DNA of 64,000 nucleotides, taken from assembly GCF_036208045.1 (NCBI RefSeq), contig NZ_CP121472.1:3049531-3113530 (forward strand). The letters are read 5' to 3'. The first letter of the stretch is position 1; every line of letters begins with the position of its first letter. Shown here one piece after another: positions 1 through 10,180 of this stretch. The translations under genes were made by a program, and so were the position numbers. The DNA comes from Thiorhodovibrio winogradskyi (GTDB taxonomy: Bacteria; Pseudomonadota; Gammaproteobacteria; Chromatiales; Chromatiaceae). The notes beneath the pieces were generated by a model. That model had not been told where the DNA came from, did no database searches, and saw nothing but the letters and a program-made list of their open reading frames with translations.

Positions 1-1
1 C

Positions 2-415
2 ACCATCGAACGGGTGATTTTTTGCAGTGGCAAGCTGTATTTCGACCTGCTCGAGGAACGCCACACCCGGGCGCTTGAAACTGTCGCCATTGTTCGCGTC
101 GAGCAGCTCTACCCCTTTCCCAAGGAGGACTTCGCGGCCACGCTGGCCGATTATGCCCATGTCGATGAATTTATCTGGTGCCAGGAGGAAGCGCAGAACC
201 AAGGCGCCTGGGATCAGATCAAACACCGCTTTCAACCGCTCATCCGCGCCGGCAAAGAAGTCTATTATGTGGGCCGGCCCGCGTCGGCGGCGCCCGCCGT
301 TGGCCATCGGTCAATCCATCTCGAACAGCAGCAGCGGTTGATCGACGAGGCACTCACGGGCCGTGTCAACCCCAGCATGAACCACAACATTGATCGGGTC
401 ATTCCACAACCATGA
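2..415 (+). CDS. sucA: 2-oxoglutarate dehydrogenase E1 component, C-terminal part
   Basis: This is the last 137 codons of the thiamine-diphosphate-dependent E1 subunit of the 2-oxoglutarate dehydrogenase complex (TCA cycle, cytosol). The reading frame is open at the left edge, so the gene begins outside the window. The residues visible are typical of the SucA C-terminus: VEQLYPFP, then [12 protein letters not shown], then [13 protein letters not shown] with HRSIH after it. The stop codon overlaps the next start in an ATGA arrangement, so it is co-transcribed and probably translationally coupled with sucB. Confidence 0.95.
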   Translation, partial: TIERVIFCSGKLYFDLLEERHTRALETVAIVRVEQLYPFPKEDFAATLADYAHVDEFIWCQEEAQNQGAWDQIKHRFQPLIRAGKEVYYVGRPASAAPAVGHRSIHLEQQQRLIDEALTGRVNPSMNHNIDRVIPQP

Positions 416-1776
416 CGACAGAGGTCCATGTCCCCACGCTTCCGGAGTCGGTCGCTGATGCCACGGTACTCGAGTGGCACAAGGCCGCGGGCGACAGAGT
501 AAGCGCGAACGATATTCTGCTTGAGCTTGAAACCGACAAGGTGGTGCTGGAAGTGCCAGCGCCCTGCGACGGGTTACTGAGTGAAATTCTGGTCCAAGCC
601 GGAGAAACCGTCAGCACCGACAGGCTGCTCGCGCGCATTGAGGAGACAACCACCGACAGGAGCGCGCCGGCGTCGCCCGCAAGCCAGCAGGCCGGAGCCG
701 ATGCGCCTGATACCGGAGAATCTGGAGCCGATTCACCGAGTTCCGCGGCACCTGGTGGAGCCCTCCCAGCTTCCCCAAGCGCGAACCAGCCTCCTGCTGG
801 CGCCGCCGCCCCATCAACCGCCCCGGCAGCCCCAGCGCGGGAAGCGCTCATGGCGCCGGCCGCGCGGCGCCTAATCACCGAGCTCGGGCTCGATGCTGCT
901 GAAATTCCAGGCAGCGGTCGCGACGGGCGTATTCATAAAGCCGACGTTCTGGCCTGGCTGGACCGCCGTGAGGCAGCCGAACCTGAAACAGACGCTGACC
1001 GCGCGGCCTTCAGCACCGAGTTAGCCGGACAGGATACAAGCAGCCACCAGGCGCGGCAGACTGCCTCGTCCGAGCAGCGACCGCAACAGCGCGTCCCAAT
1101 GACCCGGCTGCGCGCGCGCATCGCCGAGCGGCTGCTCGAGGCACAGCGGCAAACAGCGACGCTGACCACCTTCAATCAGGTCGACATGAGCGCCGTGATG
1201 GCCCTGCGCCAGCGCTATCGCACTGACTTCGAGCAGCGCCACGAGGTGCGTCTGGGGATCATGGGTTTTTTCGTCAAGGCAGCGGTCGCGGCACTGCAGC
1301 AGTTTCCGATCATCAATGCCACCATCGACGGCGATGACATCCTCTACCATGGCTTCTACGACATTGGCATCGCCGTCAGCACCGAGCGCGGGCTGGTCGT
1401 ACCCATCCTGCGCGACTGTGATCGCCTGAGTCTAGCCGGCATTGAAACTGGCATTGCCAGCTTTGGCGCCAAGGCCCGTGATGGCAGCCTAAGCTTCGAG
1501 GAACTCACCGGCGGAACCTTCTCCATCACCAACGGCGGGGTCTTTGGCTCCCTGTTGTCAACGCCCATCATCAACCCACCGCAGAGCGCCATCCTCGGGA
1601 TGCACAAGATCGAGGAGCGCCCGGTCGCCATCAAGGGCCACGTCGAGATTCGCCCAATGATGTATCTCGCGCTATCCTACGATCATCGGCTGATTGATGG
1701 ACGCGATGCGGTTCGCTTTTTGGTCGCCATCAAAAACGCCATCGAAGATCCGGCCCGGCTATTGCTGAATCTTTAG
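412..1776 (+). CDS. sucB: Dihydrolipoyllysine-residue succinyltransferase (E2 of 2-oxoglutarate dehydrogenase)
   Basis: E2 core of the 2-oxoglutarate dehydrogenase complex, passing the succinyl group from E1 to CoA. Of 454 residues, about 1-77 form one lipoyl domain with the lipoylated lysine at about residue 43 in [10 protein letters not shown] long Ala/Pro/Ser-rich swinging linker follows (about 80-145), then an E3/E1-binding domain (about 146-182, [14 protein letters not shown]) and the catalytic domain (about 220-454), which ends with the active-site motif [13 protein letters not shown]. The start overlaps the sucA stop by four bases. The E3 gene (lpd) does not follow, so lipoamide dehydrogenase must be encoded elsewhere. 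Confidence 0.96.
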   Translation: MTTEVHVPTLPESVADATVLEWHKAAGDRVSANDILLELETDKVVLEVPAPCDGLLSEILVQAGETVSTDRLLARIEETTTDRSAPASPASQQAGADAPDTGESGADSPSSAAPGGALPASPSANQPPAGAAAPSTAPAAPAREALMAPAARRLITELGLDAAEIPGSGRDGRIHKADVLAWLDRREAAEPETDADRAAFSTELAGQDTSSHQARQTASSEQRPQQRVPMTRLRARIAERLLEAQRQTATLTTFNQVDMSAVMALRQRYRTDFEQRHEVRLGIMGFFVKAAVAALQQFPIINATIDGDDILYHGFYDIGIAVSTERGLVVPILRDCDRLSLAGIETGIASFGAKARDGSLSFEELTGGTFSITNGGVFGSLLSTPIINPPQSAILGMHKIEERPVAIKGHVEIRPMMYLALSYDHRLIDGRDAVRFLVAIKNAIEDPARLLLNL

Positions 1777-1862
1777 CTGACCGACGCCCAGCGCCGACAT
1801 TCTCCCACGCCCAGGGTAACCCTTGCCCGCGAGCGGACTTCTGCAGAGGACCCAAGACGCCA

Positions 1863-2948
1863 ATGAAGGTCATGATCCGAGTCGACCGCGTTGCCGCCAT
1901 TCTTGCCGGCTGCGACTGCTATGGCGATCTCATTGCCGAGGTTGACCCGCGCGAGTTAAACCTCGACGAACGCAATGCCCTCGCGCTCGCCCCCGAACAA
2001 CATGGCGTGACCGACCTCACGGCGCCTTTTCCCAGCCCCGGCACCTACCCGGCTCCGCCGGAGACCGCCACGCCAGATATCCGCGCCTGGCTGCGCTGGC
2101 GCATCAAGTGCGCCTATCTTCACGAGCAGGCTCGGGTCCAGCAGCAAGCCGAGTGGAAGGCGCAAGCTGACGCCTACATCGCTTACTGGATGCAACAACC
2201 CCCCGAGCGTTTTATCCGCAAGGACTGGCCAGCGATCTACTACAGTGCCGCCCTGCCGACTGGAGAGGCAAACAGTCCGACCCTGCCAGAACGAGACGCC
2301 ACGGATGCGCTCGAGCGCATTGAGGCCGCACTGGCCGAGAAGCTCGACCAGGCACGCGAGCTTGCCGAGCAACGCAACCGCGATATGGAAAAACACAAGG
2401 CCCAGTCCGCCGCACGCCGGCAGGCATCCCAGCAGCGCCGCGCCAGGCAGCTTTCCGCTTGGGTCGAGAACCACATGGACGACAACGCCAAGGCCAGATT
2501 CAAACTCAATCTGCTCCCGGAAGATGAAATTCTCGACGCCATTCGCGCCGCCGCTTATCAACCGCTAGACAGCTTCGAGCGGTACCGGAAGATCCGCTTC
2601 GACGACATTACCCATGGCGATCAGTGCATCGACGGCCAGAGTCTTGACTGCGACACCGATGAGTCCAAGCATCTGAGCGCCGAGCAATTCGAGCGTTTCC
2701 GCGCGATCGAGGCGGCCGCGCCCGAGGGCGCCAAGCTCAAGGCCCTGATTCACAGCTGCGCCTGCGAAACCTGCAATGCCGGGACCATCCGTCGCAGCGT
2801 GCAGGTGGTGATTCCAGTCGGCGAGCTACTCTTTAGCCGCGAGTACGCGCTTGATGTGCCCAGCCAGCCGCCCAGCGAGCAGCCAGGCGCCAATCCTCGA
2901 AATAACGAACAACCGAGCCTCGCGCCCAACTCAGTGGCACCGGACTGA
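1863..2948 (+). CDS. Hypothetical protein with central coiled coil
   Basis: I do not recognise this 361-residue protein. It has no signal peptide or membrane segment and is probably cytosolic. Residues about 145-205 are rich in Glu, Gln, Arg and Ala and look like a coiled coil (EKLDQARELAEQRNRDMEKH). Near the C-terminus there is a Cys cluster, CACETCNAG, which could bind a metal; a Pro/Asn-rich tail follows. It starts 86 bp after sucB on the same strand, with AGAGGA about 13 bases before the ATG. Codon use matches the host genes, so recent transfer is not suggested. No function is proposed. Confidence 0.75.
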   Translation: MKVMIRVDRVAAILAGCDCYGDLIAEVDPRELNLDERNALALAPEQHGVTDLTAPFPSPGTYPAPPETATPDIRAWLRWRIKCAYLHEQARVQQQAEWKAQADAYIAYWMQQPPERFIRKDWPAIYYSAALPTGEANSPTLPERDATDALERIEAALAEKLDQARELAEQRNRDMEKHKAQSAARRQASQQRRARQLSAWVENHMDDNAKARFKLNLLPEDEILDAIRAAAYQPLDSFERYRKIRFDDITHGDQCIDGQSLDCDTDESKHLSAEQFERFRAIEAAAPEGAKLKALIHSCACETCNAGTIRRSVQVVIPVGELLFSREYALDVPSQPPSEQPGANPRNNEQPSLAPNSVAPD

Positions 2949-3013
2949 TCCGCTCCAGACTCCGCGCCAAACCCTGGTCCACAGGCACCCCATCCCGCCA
3001 AGGCGATCCTTCC

Positions 3014-4099
3014 ATGGCCCATCTCTACCTTGCCGTCACGGCGCACGGCTATGGGCATCTGGCTCAGGTTGCCCCTGTCATTCATGCCTTGAAGGCACAT
3101 CTGCCCGGGCTGCGCATCAGCCTGCAGGGCAACCTCAAGCCCGAGGTGGTGCGCGCCCGTCTACCGCGAGATGTCGCGCTCATTGCCCATGCCGCCGATG
3201 TCGCCCTGCCGATGGATGGACCGCTAACGGTTCTGTGGGAGCAGGGACTCGCGCTCTATGAAGCCTTCGAGGCGGATTATGACCACCATCTGCGCCATCA
3301 GATGGCCTTGCTGGCCGAGGCGCGCCCGGATCTGGTGCTGGCCGATATTCCCTGGCTCCCACTGGATGCCGCGCGCCGGCTTGGCATCCCGGCAGTGGGA
3401 CTCTGCTCTCTGAACTGGCTGGATATTTTGCGCCAAAGCCCGCTTGGCGATCAGCTCTCCAGCGCACTGGCGGAACGCCTGCACGGCGCTTATGCCGGGG
3501 CCGAACTCTTCATCCGCCCGGCTCCCTCCATGCCCATGCCCTGGCTGCCCAATACCATCGCCGTCGGCCCCCTAGCACAGTTGCACCCGCGCGATCCCCA
3601 AGGGCTGCGCGCGCGCCTGGGATTGGAGCAAGATCAGCGGCTGGTTCTGATGCAATTTGGTGGCACCGGATCGCTGGATATCGATCCCGGCCCCCTGGAG
3701 CGCGCCCACCTGCGCCTCCTAACAGCTGATCCCAAGCTCGCCGACAATCCCATGGTCAGCCGCATTGGGGGTAATGGCCCGGGTATGCTCGAGGCGCTCG
3801 CCTCCTGCGATGCCATGATCACCAAACCGGGCTATGGCAGCTTTAGCGAAGCGGCCTGCCATGGCATTCCGGTGCTCTACGTGCCGCGTGATGGCTGGCC
3901 GGAAACCCAAGCGCTGGTCGACTGGCTGCACCAGCAGATGACAGCGGCTGTCATTGCGCCAGAACAGCTCGCGCGCGGCGACATTCCCGGGCCAATCGCG
4001 GCGCTGCTGGAACAGGCCCGCCTGGACGCCAAACCGCCGGTGGTCCCGACCGGTATCGAGCAGACGCTTGAGCGGCTGCTGCCCTGGCTACAGACTTGA
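3014..4099 (+). CDS. Glycosyltransferase-like protein (GT-B fold, MurG/UGT-like)
   Basis: A 361-residue protein with the layout of a GT-B nucleotide-sugar glycosyltransferase. The N-terminal glycine-containing turn HGYGHLAQVAPVIHAL (about residues 11-26) matches the acceptor-domain loop of MurG and UGT enzymes. The C-terminal half holds TKPGYGSFSEAACHGIPVL (about 271-290), the donor-binding motif in which GSFSEA interacts with the nucleotide sugar. There is no signal peptide or membrane span, so it would be a cytosolic or membrane-peripheral enzyme. Neither donor nor acceptor can be told. It is 65 bp downstream of the unknown gene at 1863 and convergent with argH. Confidence 0.8.
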   Translation: MAHLYLAVTAHGYGHLAQVAPVIHALKAHLPGLRISLQGNLKPEVVRARLPRDVALIAHAADVALPMDGPLTVLWEQGLALYEAFEADYDHHLRHQMALLAEARPDLVLADIPWLPLDAARRLGIPAVGLCSLNWLDILRQSPLGDQLSSALAERLHGAYAGAELFIRPAPSMPMPWLPNTIAVGPLAQLHPRDPQGLRARLGLEQDQRLVLMQFGGTGSLDIDPGPLERAHLRLLTADPKLADNPMVSRIGGNGPGMLEALASCDAMITKPGYGSFSEAACHGIPVLYVPRDGWPETQALVDWLHQQMTAAVIAPEQLARGDIPGPIAALLEQARLDAKPPVVPTGIEQTLERLLPWLQT

Positions 4100-4206
4100 A
4101 CCAGACCTGAACCAGACCTGAGACTGGAAGGGGGGGCGCGCCTGCAATACTGACTGCACCTGGCCCCCGACGCGACCTCCCACCTGTACCAATCGCCGGG
4201 GCAGGC

Positions 4207-5622
4207 TCAGGGCGCTTCTAGCGTTTCACTGGCCGCCAGCGCCTGACGCGCCCGCGCCACCGCCGCGCGCACTTGGCGCGGCGCGGTGCCGCCGAAGTGA
4301 TCACGCGCGGCGACCGAGCCTTCGAGCGTCAGAATCGCGAACACATCCTCGCCAATCGCCGGGGAAAAGCCACGTAACTCGTCTAGGCTCATGTCCGCCA
4401 GATCGCAGCCGCGCTTGACCCCAAGCGCGACCGCGCGCCCAACGATCTCGTGCGCATCGCGAAAAGCCACGCCCTTGCGCACCAGGTAGTCGGCCAGATC
4501 CGTTGCCGTGGTAAAGCCTTGCAGGGCCGCCGCGCGCATGCGCGCGCGATCGCAGGTCAAAGCCGCCATCATGTCGGCAAACACCTTGAGCCCGCCGCGC
4601 AAGGTATCGACAATGTCGAACAGGGGTTCCTTGTCTTCTTGATTGTCTTTGTTATAGGCCAGCGGCTGCGCCTTCATCAGTGTGAGCAGGGCGATCAAGT
4701 GACCAAAGACACGGGCGCTCTTGCCACGCAGGAGCTCGGGCACGTCAGGATTCTTTTTCTGCGGCATGATCGAGGAGCCGGTGCAGAAGGCATCCGCGAG
4801 GGTAATAAAGCCAAACTGCGCCGAAGACCAGATAATCAGTTCTTCCGAAAAACGCGACAGATGCATGCTCAGAATAGCCGCTGCCGCGCTGAATTCGATG
4901 GCGAAATCCCGATCAGAAACCGCATCGAGCGAGTTCGCCGCCGGGCGGTCAAAACCAAGCAGTTGCGCGCTATAGTCGCGGTCGATGGGATAGGTGGTCC
5001 CAGCCAGCGCGGCCGCCCCAAGCGGCATCAGGTTAATGCGCTTGCGCGCGTCGCGCAGACGCTCGAGATCGCGCTCGAGCATCTCATACCAAGCCATCAT
5101 GTGGTGGCCAAAGGTCACCGGCTGCGCCGCCTGCAGGTGAGTAAAGCCGGGCAAGATGGTCTCCGCCTCGCGCTCGGCCAGATCAACCAGCACCCGCTGC
5201 AGCGCGCGAATGGCGTGGCTAATCTCGTCGACCTCCTCGCGCAGCCACAGCCGAATGTCGGTGGCGACCTGATCGTTGCGCGACCGCCCGGTATGCAGCC
5301 GCTTGCCGGCATCGCCAATCTCGGCGGTCAAGGCCGCCTCGATATTCATATGCACATCTTCCAGCGGAACAGACCAGCTAAACTTATTTTGTTCAATGCG
5401 CGTTTTGATGCGCTCAAGACCAGCGACAATGGCCGCGCATTCGCTCTCGCTTAAAATGCCCTGGCGAGCCAGCATGCGCGCATGCGCCTGAGAACCCTGA
5501 ATGTCCTGCCGATACAATCGGCGATCAAAGCCCACCGAGGCGGTAAAGGCCTCGACAAACACATCCGTTGGTTCATTAAAACGCCCTGCCCAGGGCTTTT
5601 GGGTAAACTCTGTCTGCTGCAT
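4207..5622 (-). CDS. argH: Argininosuccinate lyase
   Basis: Splits argininosuccinate into arginine and fumarate, the last step of arginine synthesis; a cytosolic homotetramer. The 471 residues match the usual family length. They contain the fumarase/aspartase superfamily signature [12 protein letters not shown] (about residues 281-292), the N-terminal AGRFNEPTD, the [13 protein letters not shown] substrate loop and the [12 protein letters not shown] segment with the catalytic histidine. It is divergent from algZ with a short gap, the same arrangement as argH-algZ in Pseudomonas. Confidence 0.97.
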   Translation of the reverse strand: MQQTEFTQKPWAGRFNEPTDVFVEAFTASVGFDRRLYRQDIQGSQAHARMLARQGILSESECAAIVAGLERIKTRIEQNKFSWSVPLEDVHMNIEAALTAEIGDAGKRLHTGRSRNDQVATDIRLWLREEVDEISHAIRALQRVLVDLAEREAETILPGFTHLQAAQPVTFGHHMMAWYEMLERDLERLRDARKRINLMPLGAAALAGTTYPIDRDYSAQLLGFDRPAANSLDAVSDRDFAIEFSAAAAILSMHLSRFSEELIIWSSAQFGFITLADAFCTGSSIMPQKKNPDVPELLRGKSARVFGHLIALLTLMKAQPLAYNKDNQEDKEPLFDIVDTLRGGLKVFADMMAALTCDRARMRAAALQGFTTATDLADYLVRKGVAFRDAHEIVGRAVALGVKRGCDLADMSLDELRGFSPAIGEDVFAILTLEGSVAARDHFGGTAPRQVRAAVARARQALAASETLEAP

Positions 5623-5736
5623 GAGATCCGCCAGAAGGGAGAATTAGCGAGAATGAAGATCCGGCGCGCGGCCACCGGAAAATCCGCGCGCATCAAGAGG
5701 CGCGAGATTTGGTTACTGAATGGGTACCAATGCGAA

Positions 5737-6906
5737 ATGAGATCCGAGAAGCCAGGGGAAACCAGGACACGCACATCCCCATCAAACCGGCCGAGCAAGG
5801 ACGACATCAGGGGTGCGCGCCATAGGTCCGCCAGTGAAACCAAGCGCGATTCCGAACCGACGGCGCGAGCCAATCTGCTGCCCGATTTCCGCAGCCTGCC
5901 CATGGTGCTGGGAGTGGTGGTCTACGCCGAGCTGCTGGCGATCTTGATCACCCTGACGTCCCCGCAGCCGCTTGCGACATTCTGGACCAGAATGGGGCCT
6001 TTGTCAGTCTTTGTGCAGCTGATCGCCTTGCTTGCCGCGGCCTTGCTGTGCGGCGCCCGGCCAAGTTTGGGGCGCATCGATGCGCGTCTTGGCGCACTCG
6101 GCGCGCTGGTCATGATCATCGGCTCGAGCGCCGCCATCACTGCCGGCGCCGCGCTGCTGGTTCCGCCAGAAATGGCTCAAGGGCTCTATCCCCAGGATGG
6201 ACTTGCCGGGCTCATGATACGCACGCTTTGCATCAGCGCTATCGTCGGAGCCCTGTTCTTGCGCTACCTTTATTTACATCAGCAATGGCGTTCCCAAGTG
6301 GAGGCGGTCGCGAATGCGCGCTTCAAGACCCTGCAGGCGAAGATTCGCCCGCATTTTTTGTTCAATAGCATGAATACCATCGCCAGCCTGACGCGGACCA
6401 ACCCCAAGCTCGCCGAGGAAACAGTGCTCGATTTGGCCGACCTGTTCCGTGCCTCGCTTGCGACGGATGCCGAGTCCGCGACCTTGGGCGAGGAATTCGA
6501 ACTTGCCCGACGTTATTTGAACATCGAACAGCTGCGCCTGGGAGCGCGTATGCGAGTCGACTGGGATGTCGATCAGGTCCCTGGCGAGGCACTACTGCCG
6601 CCCCTGATTCTGCAACCCCTGGTTGAAAACGCCGTCTACCACGGGATTCATCCATCCTTGCATCCGGGTTTCATTCGCATTGGCGCGACCTACCGTCGTG
6701 GGCAAATTCATGTCACCATCGACAACAGCCTGCCGCTGCCCGGAGAGTCCGCTGGAAACCGCCATCGTGGTCATCGCATGGCGATTGCCAATGTCAGTCA
6801 ACGACTGGATGCCATGTTCCCCGGCGCCGCCAGCCTGCGCCACGGCGCCAGGGACCAAAGATATCAAGTGCGATTCGCCTTTCCCCACCCATGGAGACAG
6901 GCATGA
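5737..6906 (+). CDS. algZ: AlgZ/LytS-type membrane sensor histidine kinase
   Basis: Sensor of an AlgZ-AlgR (FimS-AlgR) type two-component pair. With this start the protein has 389 residues. Four hydrophobic segments (from LPMVLGVVVYAELLAIL to TLCISAIVGALFLRYLYL) precede a His_kinase domain of the LytS family, with PHFLFNSMNTIASL holding the histidine and LILQPLVENAVYHG as the N-box. The classical DHp/HATPase arrangement is absent, as is normal for this family. The start is uncertain: an in-frame ATG at 5653 would add 28 residues and has AAGGGA upstream, whereas 5737 has no clear ribosome-binding site. The stop overlaps the algR start (ATGA). Confidence 0.88.
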   Translation: MRSEKPGETRTRTSPSNRPSKDDIRGARHRSASETKRDSEPTARANLLPDFRSLPMVLGVVVYAELLAILITLTSPQPLATFWTRMGPLSVFVQLIALLAAALLCGARPSLGRIDARLGALGALVMIIGSSAAITAGAALLVPPEMAQGLYPQDGLAGLMIRTLCISAIVGALFLRYLYLHQQWRSQVEAVANARFKTLQAKIRPHFLFNSMNTIASLTRTNPKLAEETVLDLADLFRASLATDAESATLGEEFELARRYLNIEQLRLGARMRVDWDVDQVPGEALLPPLILQPLVENAVYHGIHPSLHPGFIRIGATYRRGQIHVTIDNSLPLPGESAGNRHRGHRMAIANVSQRLDAMFPGAASLRHGARDQRYQVRFAFPHPWRQA

Positions 6907-7637
6907 AGATACTCCTTGTCGATGATGAAGCGCATGCACGCGAGCGCCTGCGCCGCCTGATCGCGGAATTGGATGATCACTACCAGGTAGCGGCGGAAGC
7001 GGACAATGGCGCGGATGCGCTGCGTCGCTGCATCGAAACCAACGCGGACCTGGTTCTGCTCGACATTCGCATGCCCGGGATGGATGGACTGAGCGTTGCC
7101 GAGCATCTGGCTCGGCTCAGTCCGCCGCCCGCGGTGATTCTGATCACGGCCTATCCAGAATATGCACTCGAGGCCTTCGAGCATCAGGTCGCCAATTACT
7201 TGGTCAAGCCAGTGCGTGGTGAACGGCTACGTGAGGCGCTCGAGCGACTGCGGGTCACGACCAAAGCACAGCAGCAGCTAGCGGCGGAAGAGGCACCGTC
7301 AGCCCCGCGCCGCCACCTGAGCGCCCAATACCGGGGAGGAGTGCAGACAGTGGCCATTGAGGACATCCTTTTTCTGCAAGCCGAGCAGAAATACGTCACC
7401 GTCTATCATGGCCGCGGCAAAATGCTGCTGGATGAATCCCTGAAAACCCTGGAGCAGGAGTTTCCCGAGCGCTTTCTGCGCATTCACCGCAGCATTCTAG
7501 TGTGCGCCCGACGCCTGATCGGACTTGAGAAAAGCCCGGATGGCGGCATTTTTGCCATACTCGATGGAACCGATCAGCGCCTACCCGTCAGCCGCCGTCA
7601 CCTGCCGAACGTGCGCCGCTTTCTGCGCGCAAACTGA
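6903..7637 (+). CDS. algR: LytTR response regulator, AlgR type
   Basis: A 244-residue DNA-binding response regulator, partner of the sensor immediately upstream. The receiver domain (about 1-115) carries the acidic pair DDEAHARE, the phosphoacceptor aspartate in [11 protein letters not shown], and the conserved Thr/Lys in [13 protein letters not shown] and [12 protein letters not shown]. The C-terminal LytTR domain (about 145-244) shows [17 protein letters not shown] and [11 protein letters not shown] chose the ATG at 6903 because it overlaps the algZ stop and has GGAGAC seven bases upstream; an ATG at 6891 is less likely. In Pseudomonas this regulator sits beside hemC-hemD as here. Confidence 0.92.
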   Translation: MKILLVDDEAHARERLRRLIAELDDHYQVAAEADNGADALRRCIETNADLVLLDIRMPGMDGLSVAEHLARLSPPPAVILITAYPEYALEAFEHQVANYLVKPVRGERLREALERLRVTTKAQQQLAAEEAPSAPRRHLSAQYRGGVQTVAIEDILFLQAEQKYVTVYHGRGKMLLDESLKTLEQEFPERFLRIHRSILVCARRLIGLEKSPDGGIFAILDGTDQRLPVSRRHLPNVRRFLRAN

Positions 7638-7744
7638 AAATAAGGATTATCGCTGCGGTCGCCCCGCGCGAGTCGCTATACTTCACTCCCTGTAGTTCAC
7701 TCCCATTATTTTTTCTTGCCCTTTTGCATCGGATCCCTCCTGTC

Positions 7745-8671
7745 ATGACCGAGACTCTGAAAATCGCTACCCGCAAATCCCCGCTTGCCATGTGGCAGGC
7801 CGAACATGTCACTGCCGCCCTCGGACGGCTCTACCCGGAACTCAGGGTTGAAATCATCGGCATGACCACCCGCGGCGACAAGCTGCTTGATGCGCCCCTG
7901 GCCAAGGTCGGCGGCAAGGGACTGTTCGTGAAAGAGCTCGAGCAAGGCATGCTTGATGGCGATGCGGACATCGCCGTGCATTCAATGAAAGATGTCCCAG
8001 TCGGTTTTCCCGACGGGCTGCACCTGGCAGCCATTCTAGAGCGCGAGAATCCCCACGATGCCTTTGTGTCTCATACCTTCGCGGGCATTGACGACTTGCC
8101 CCAGGGTGCCTGCGTGGGCACGTCCAGTCTCAGGCGCCAATGTCAGCTCACGGCCCGGCGACCGGATTTGCGCATCGAGCCGCTGCGAGGCAATGTCAAT
8201 ACCCGGCTGGCCAAGCTCGATGAGGGCCTTTATGACGCCATTATTCTCGCGGCCGCGGGTTTGATTCGCCTGGACTTTGGCGCGCGCATTCGTGCTGTCT
8301 TGCCGCCGGAGGAAAGTCTGCCCGCCATCGGCCAGGGAGCCATTGGTATCGAGTGCCGCAGCCAGGATGAGCGCGTCAATGCCCTGATCGCCCCCCTGCA
8401 TCACCAAAACACTGCCGAGCGCGTCCTGGCGGAGCGCGCAATGAACGAGCGCCTTGACGGCGGCTGTCAGGTTCCCATCGCCGGCCATGCCATTCACCAG
8501 GACGGGCAGCTGTACCTGCGCGGTCTGGTCGGCACGCCCGATGGTCAACGCATTCTGCGCGCCGAGGAACGCGCCGCCCCCGAGCAAGCCGAGGCCATGG
8601 GACGCCGGGTAGCGGAATCGCTACTCGCCCAGGGCGCCGATGAGATTCTTAGCGCACTGTCCGAAGAATGA
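7745..8671 (+). CDS. hemC: Hydroxymethylbilane synthase (porphobilinogen deaminase)
   Basis: Polymerises four porphobilinogen molecules to hydroxymethylbilane in the tetrapyrrole pathway (haem, sirohaem, cobalamin and, if present, bacteriochlorophyll). Of 308 residues, the N-terminus has [16 protein letters not shown], then [11 protein letters not shown] and [11 protein letters not shown]. The dipyrromethane-cofactor cysteine lies in [11 protein letters not shown] near residue 240. The ATG at 7745 is the natural start; an upstream TTG is ignored. The 107-bp gap after algR has a TATACT-like -10 box at 7677-7682, so hemC may have its own promoter. The stop overlaps hemD by four bases. Confidence 0.97.
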   Translation: MTETLKIATRKSPLAMWQAEHVTAALGRLYPELRVEIIGMTTRGDKLLDAPLAKVGGKGLFVKELEQGMLDGDADIAVHSMKDVPVGFPDGLHLAAILERENPHDAFVSHTFAGIDDLPQGACVGTSSLRRQCQLTARRPDLRIEPLRGNVNTRLAKLDEGLYDAIILAAAGLIRLDFGARIRAVLPPEESLPAIGQGAIGIECRSQDERVNALIAPLHHQNTAERVLAERAMNERLDGGCQVPIAGHAIHQDGQLYLRGLVGTPDGQRILRAEERAAPEQAEAMGRRVAESLLAQGADEILSALSEE

Positions 8672-9483
8672 CAACCTCTGCCCAAACCCCGAAACCCGGC
8701 GAGATTCCCTGCGATCTAAAGGGCCAGACCATTCTGGTCACGCGTCCGGCGGAGCAAGCAGCGCATCTGTGCGATCTGATCCAACTGGCCAACGGCGCGG
8801 CGCTGCTCTTTCCAACCGTCAAGATTCGCCCATCGGTCCATGCCAGCAAGGCTCAGGACCGGATGCGCGAGCCTTGGAACCTGATGATTTTCATCAGCCG
8901 CAACGCGGTCAATTTCGCGCGAACACTGCTGCCCAACGGACAACTCCCGGCGCCACCTCCCGCCGGCCCACTGATCGCCGCCGTCGGCGCGGCGACCGCC
9001 GCGGCCTTGGACGACGCGGGGCGCCCGCCCGATTTAGTCCCCAGTCAGCACTTCGACAGCGAGGGCTTGCTTGAACTGCCTGAACTCACGAATGTGCGCG
9101 GAGATCGCATCCTGATTGTGCGCGGAGAAGGTGGTCGCCCCATGCTCGGCGACACCCTAAGGCAACGCGGGGCAGAAGTCGTTTACGCAGAGGTCTATTG
9201 TCGCGGTTTACCCGAGAGTGACGCCACGGATCAAATCCCAGCTTGGCATGACAAGCTCGATCTGCTCACCGCCACCAGCGACGAGGTGCTCAATAATCTG
9301 CACCGCCTGGTTCCCGAGTCCGAGCATTCTTGGCTACGCACCCTGCCATTGGCCGTTTACAGCAATCGCACCGCGGCCAGAGCGATGGAACTTGGCTTTC
9401 GCACCGTGGCCGTGGCATCGGAATCAAGCGACCCGGCGCTCATCGATGCCCTATGCCGACTAGTTCAGCGCGCGCCGCGCTGA
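8668..9483 (+). CDS. hemD: Uroporphyrinogen-III synthase
   Basis: Cyclises hydroxymethylbilane to uroporphyrinogen III with inversion of ring D. The family is poorly conserved in sequence; the call rests on length (271 residues), position directly after hemC with an ATGA overlap, and recognisable segments: [10 protein letters not shown] at the start, [39 protein letters not shown] and [13 protein letters not shown]. These match the two-domain HemD fold. The HemX and HemY genes that often follow are absent; the next gene is convergent. Confidence 0.92.
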   Translation: MTTSAQTPKPGEIPCDLKGQTILVTRPAEQAAHLCDLIQLANGAALLFPTVKIRPSVHASKAQDRMREPWNLMIFISRNAVNFARTLLPNGQLPAPPPAGPLIAAVGAATAAALDDAGRPPDLVPSQHFDSEGLLELPELTNVRGDRILIVRGEGGRPMLGDTLRQRGAEVVYAEVYCRGLPESDATDQIPAWHDKLDLLTATSDEVLNNLHRLVPESEHSWLRTLPLAVYSNRTAARAMELGFRTVAVASESSDPALIDALCRLVQRAPR

Positions 9484-9493
9484 GAAGCCCGCG

Positions 9494-9512
9494 GCCTGGA
9501 ACCATTCCAGGC
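9494..9512. terminator. Perfect hairpin between convergent hemD and cytochrome b genes
   Basis: GCCTGGAA, a three-base loop and TTCCAGGC form an exact 8-bp stem in the 43-bp gap between two converging genes. No run of T follows on either strand, so it may be a weak or factor-dependent bidirectional terminator. Position and symmetry are the only evidence. Confidence 0.45.
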
Positions 9513-9526
9513 ACGCCAACTTGCAG

Positions 9527-10180
9527 CTACCGAATATCTCCCGGCTGGTCCTTGCGCAGATAGGCTTCTTCCTCGGGGCTGAGGTCCACCTCATCAAAAC
9601 CCGTGACCATGGGCATGACATGTTCGCGGAAGGAATGCCCGGTAGTCAGCAGATACACATGGATAAGCACAAACGCCAGAATCATAAAGGCGGCTGCCGT
9701 ATGCACCTGGGCGATACCATTGAGCCAGAGCGGCGCCCCTGGCAGGTTGTGCCAAGCGAAATAGAATAAATACAACAATCCAGTGATCCAGATCGCTGGA
9801 AAAAGCACGATTTTCAGCATCAGATAAGCGAGTGCCTGCAGCGGATTGTGCTTGCGCCAATACGCTTTGCGATAGGGGTGGCGCTCGCCCTTGAAAATAC
9901 CATAGGCATAGTAGCGCATCACACCCCACATCCCCTGCCAGGTCGGAATGAAATGACGCCATGAGCGAGTGGTAAATAACCAAAACACGCTAAAGGCCCA
10001 CAACAGCAGCAGGGTGACAGCCGCGCTGGTATGCAAGGTCACGGCGGTCCCGAAGCTCATTAGATCGTGAAAGCCGTGCACCCCAAAACCTGTCATCAGC
10101 AACACCAGGATTAATATCATTTGCGCCCAGTGCCAGAAGCGCTCGAAAAGACTAAAGATTTTGACCCGATGCATGGCCAT
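9527..10180 (-). CDS. Membrane b-type cytochrome (cytochrome b561 / thiosulfate-reductase cytochrome b family)
   Basis: An integral membrane dihaem cytochrome b of 217 residues that should link the quinone pool to the octaheme cytochrome encoded just upstream. Four to five hydrophobic helices are visible. Histidines placed for haem ligation occur in FERFWHWAQ (about residue 17), VTLHTSAAV (about 50), QVHTAAAFM (about 167) and LIHVYLLTTGH (about 181-190). The ATG shares one base with the stop of the octaheme gene (TGATG), so the two are translationally coupled and probably form a complex. This is the general family of cytochrome b subunits of PhsC, formate dehydrogenase and Ni-Fe hydrogenase; the exact substrate is not visible. 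Confidence 0.85.
   Translation of the reverse strand: MAMHRVKIFSLFERFWHWAQMILILVLLMTGFGVHGFHDLMSFGTAVTLHTSAAVTLLLLWAFSVFWLFTTRSWRHFIPTWQGMWGVMRYYAYGIFKGERHPYRKAYWRKHNPLQALAYLMLKIVLFPAIWITGLLYLFYFAWHNLPGAPLWLNGIAQVHTAAAFMILAFVLIHVYLLTTGHSFREHVMPMVTGFDEVDLSPEEEAYLRKDQPGDIR

Noticed and set aside
4450-5454. 334-codon frame antisense to argH
   Set aside because: Mirror of argH codon bias without domain or ribosome-binding site.
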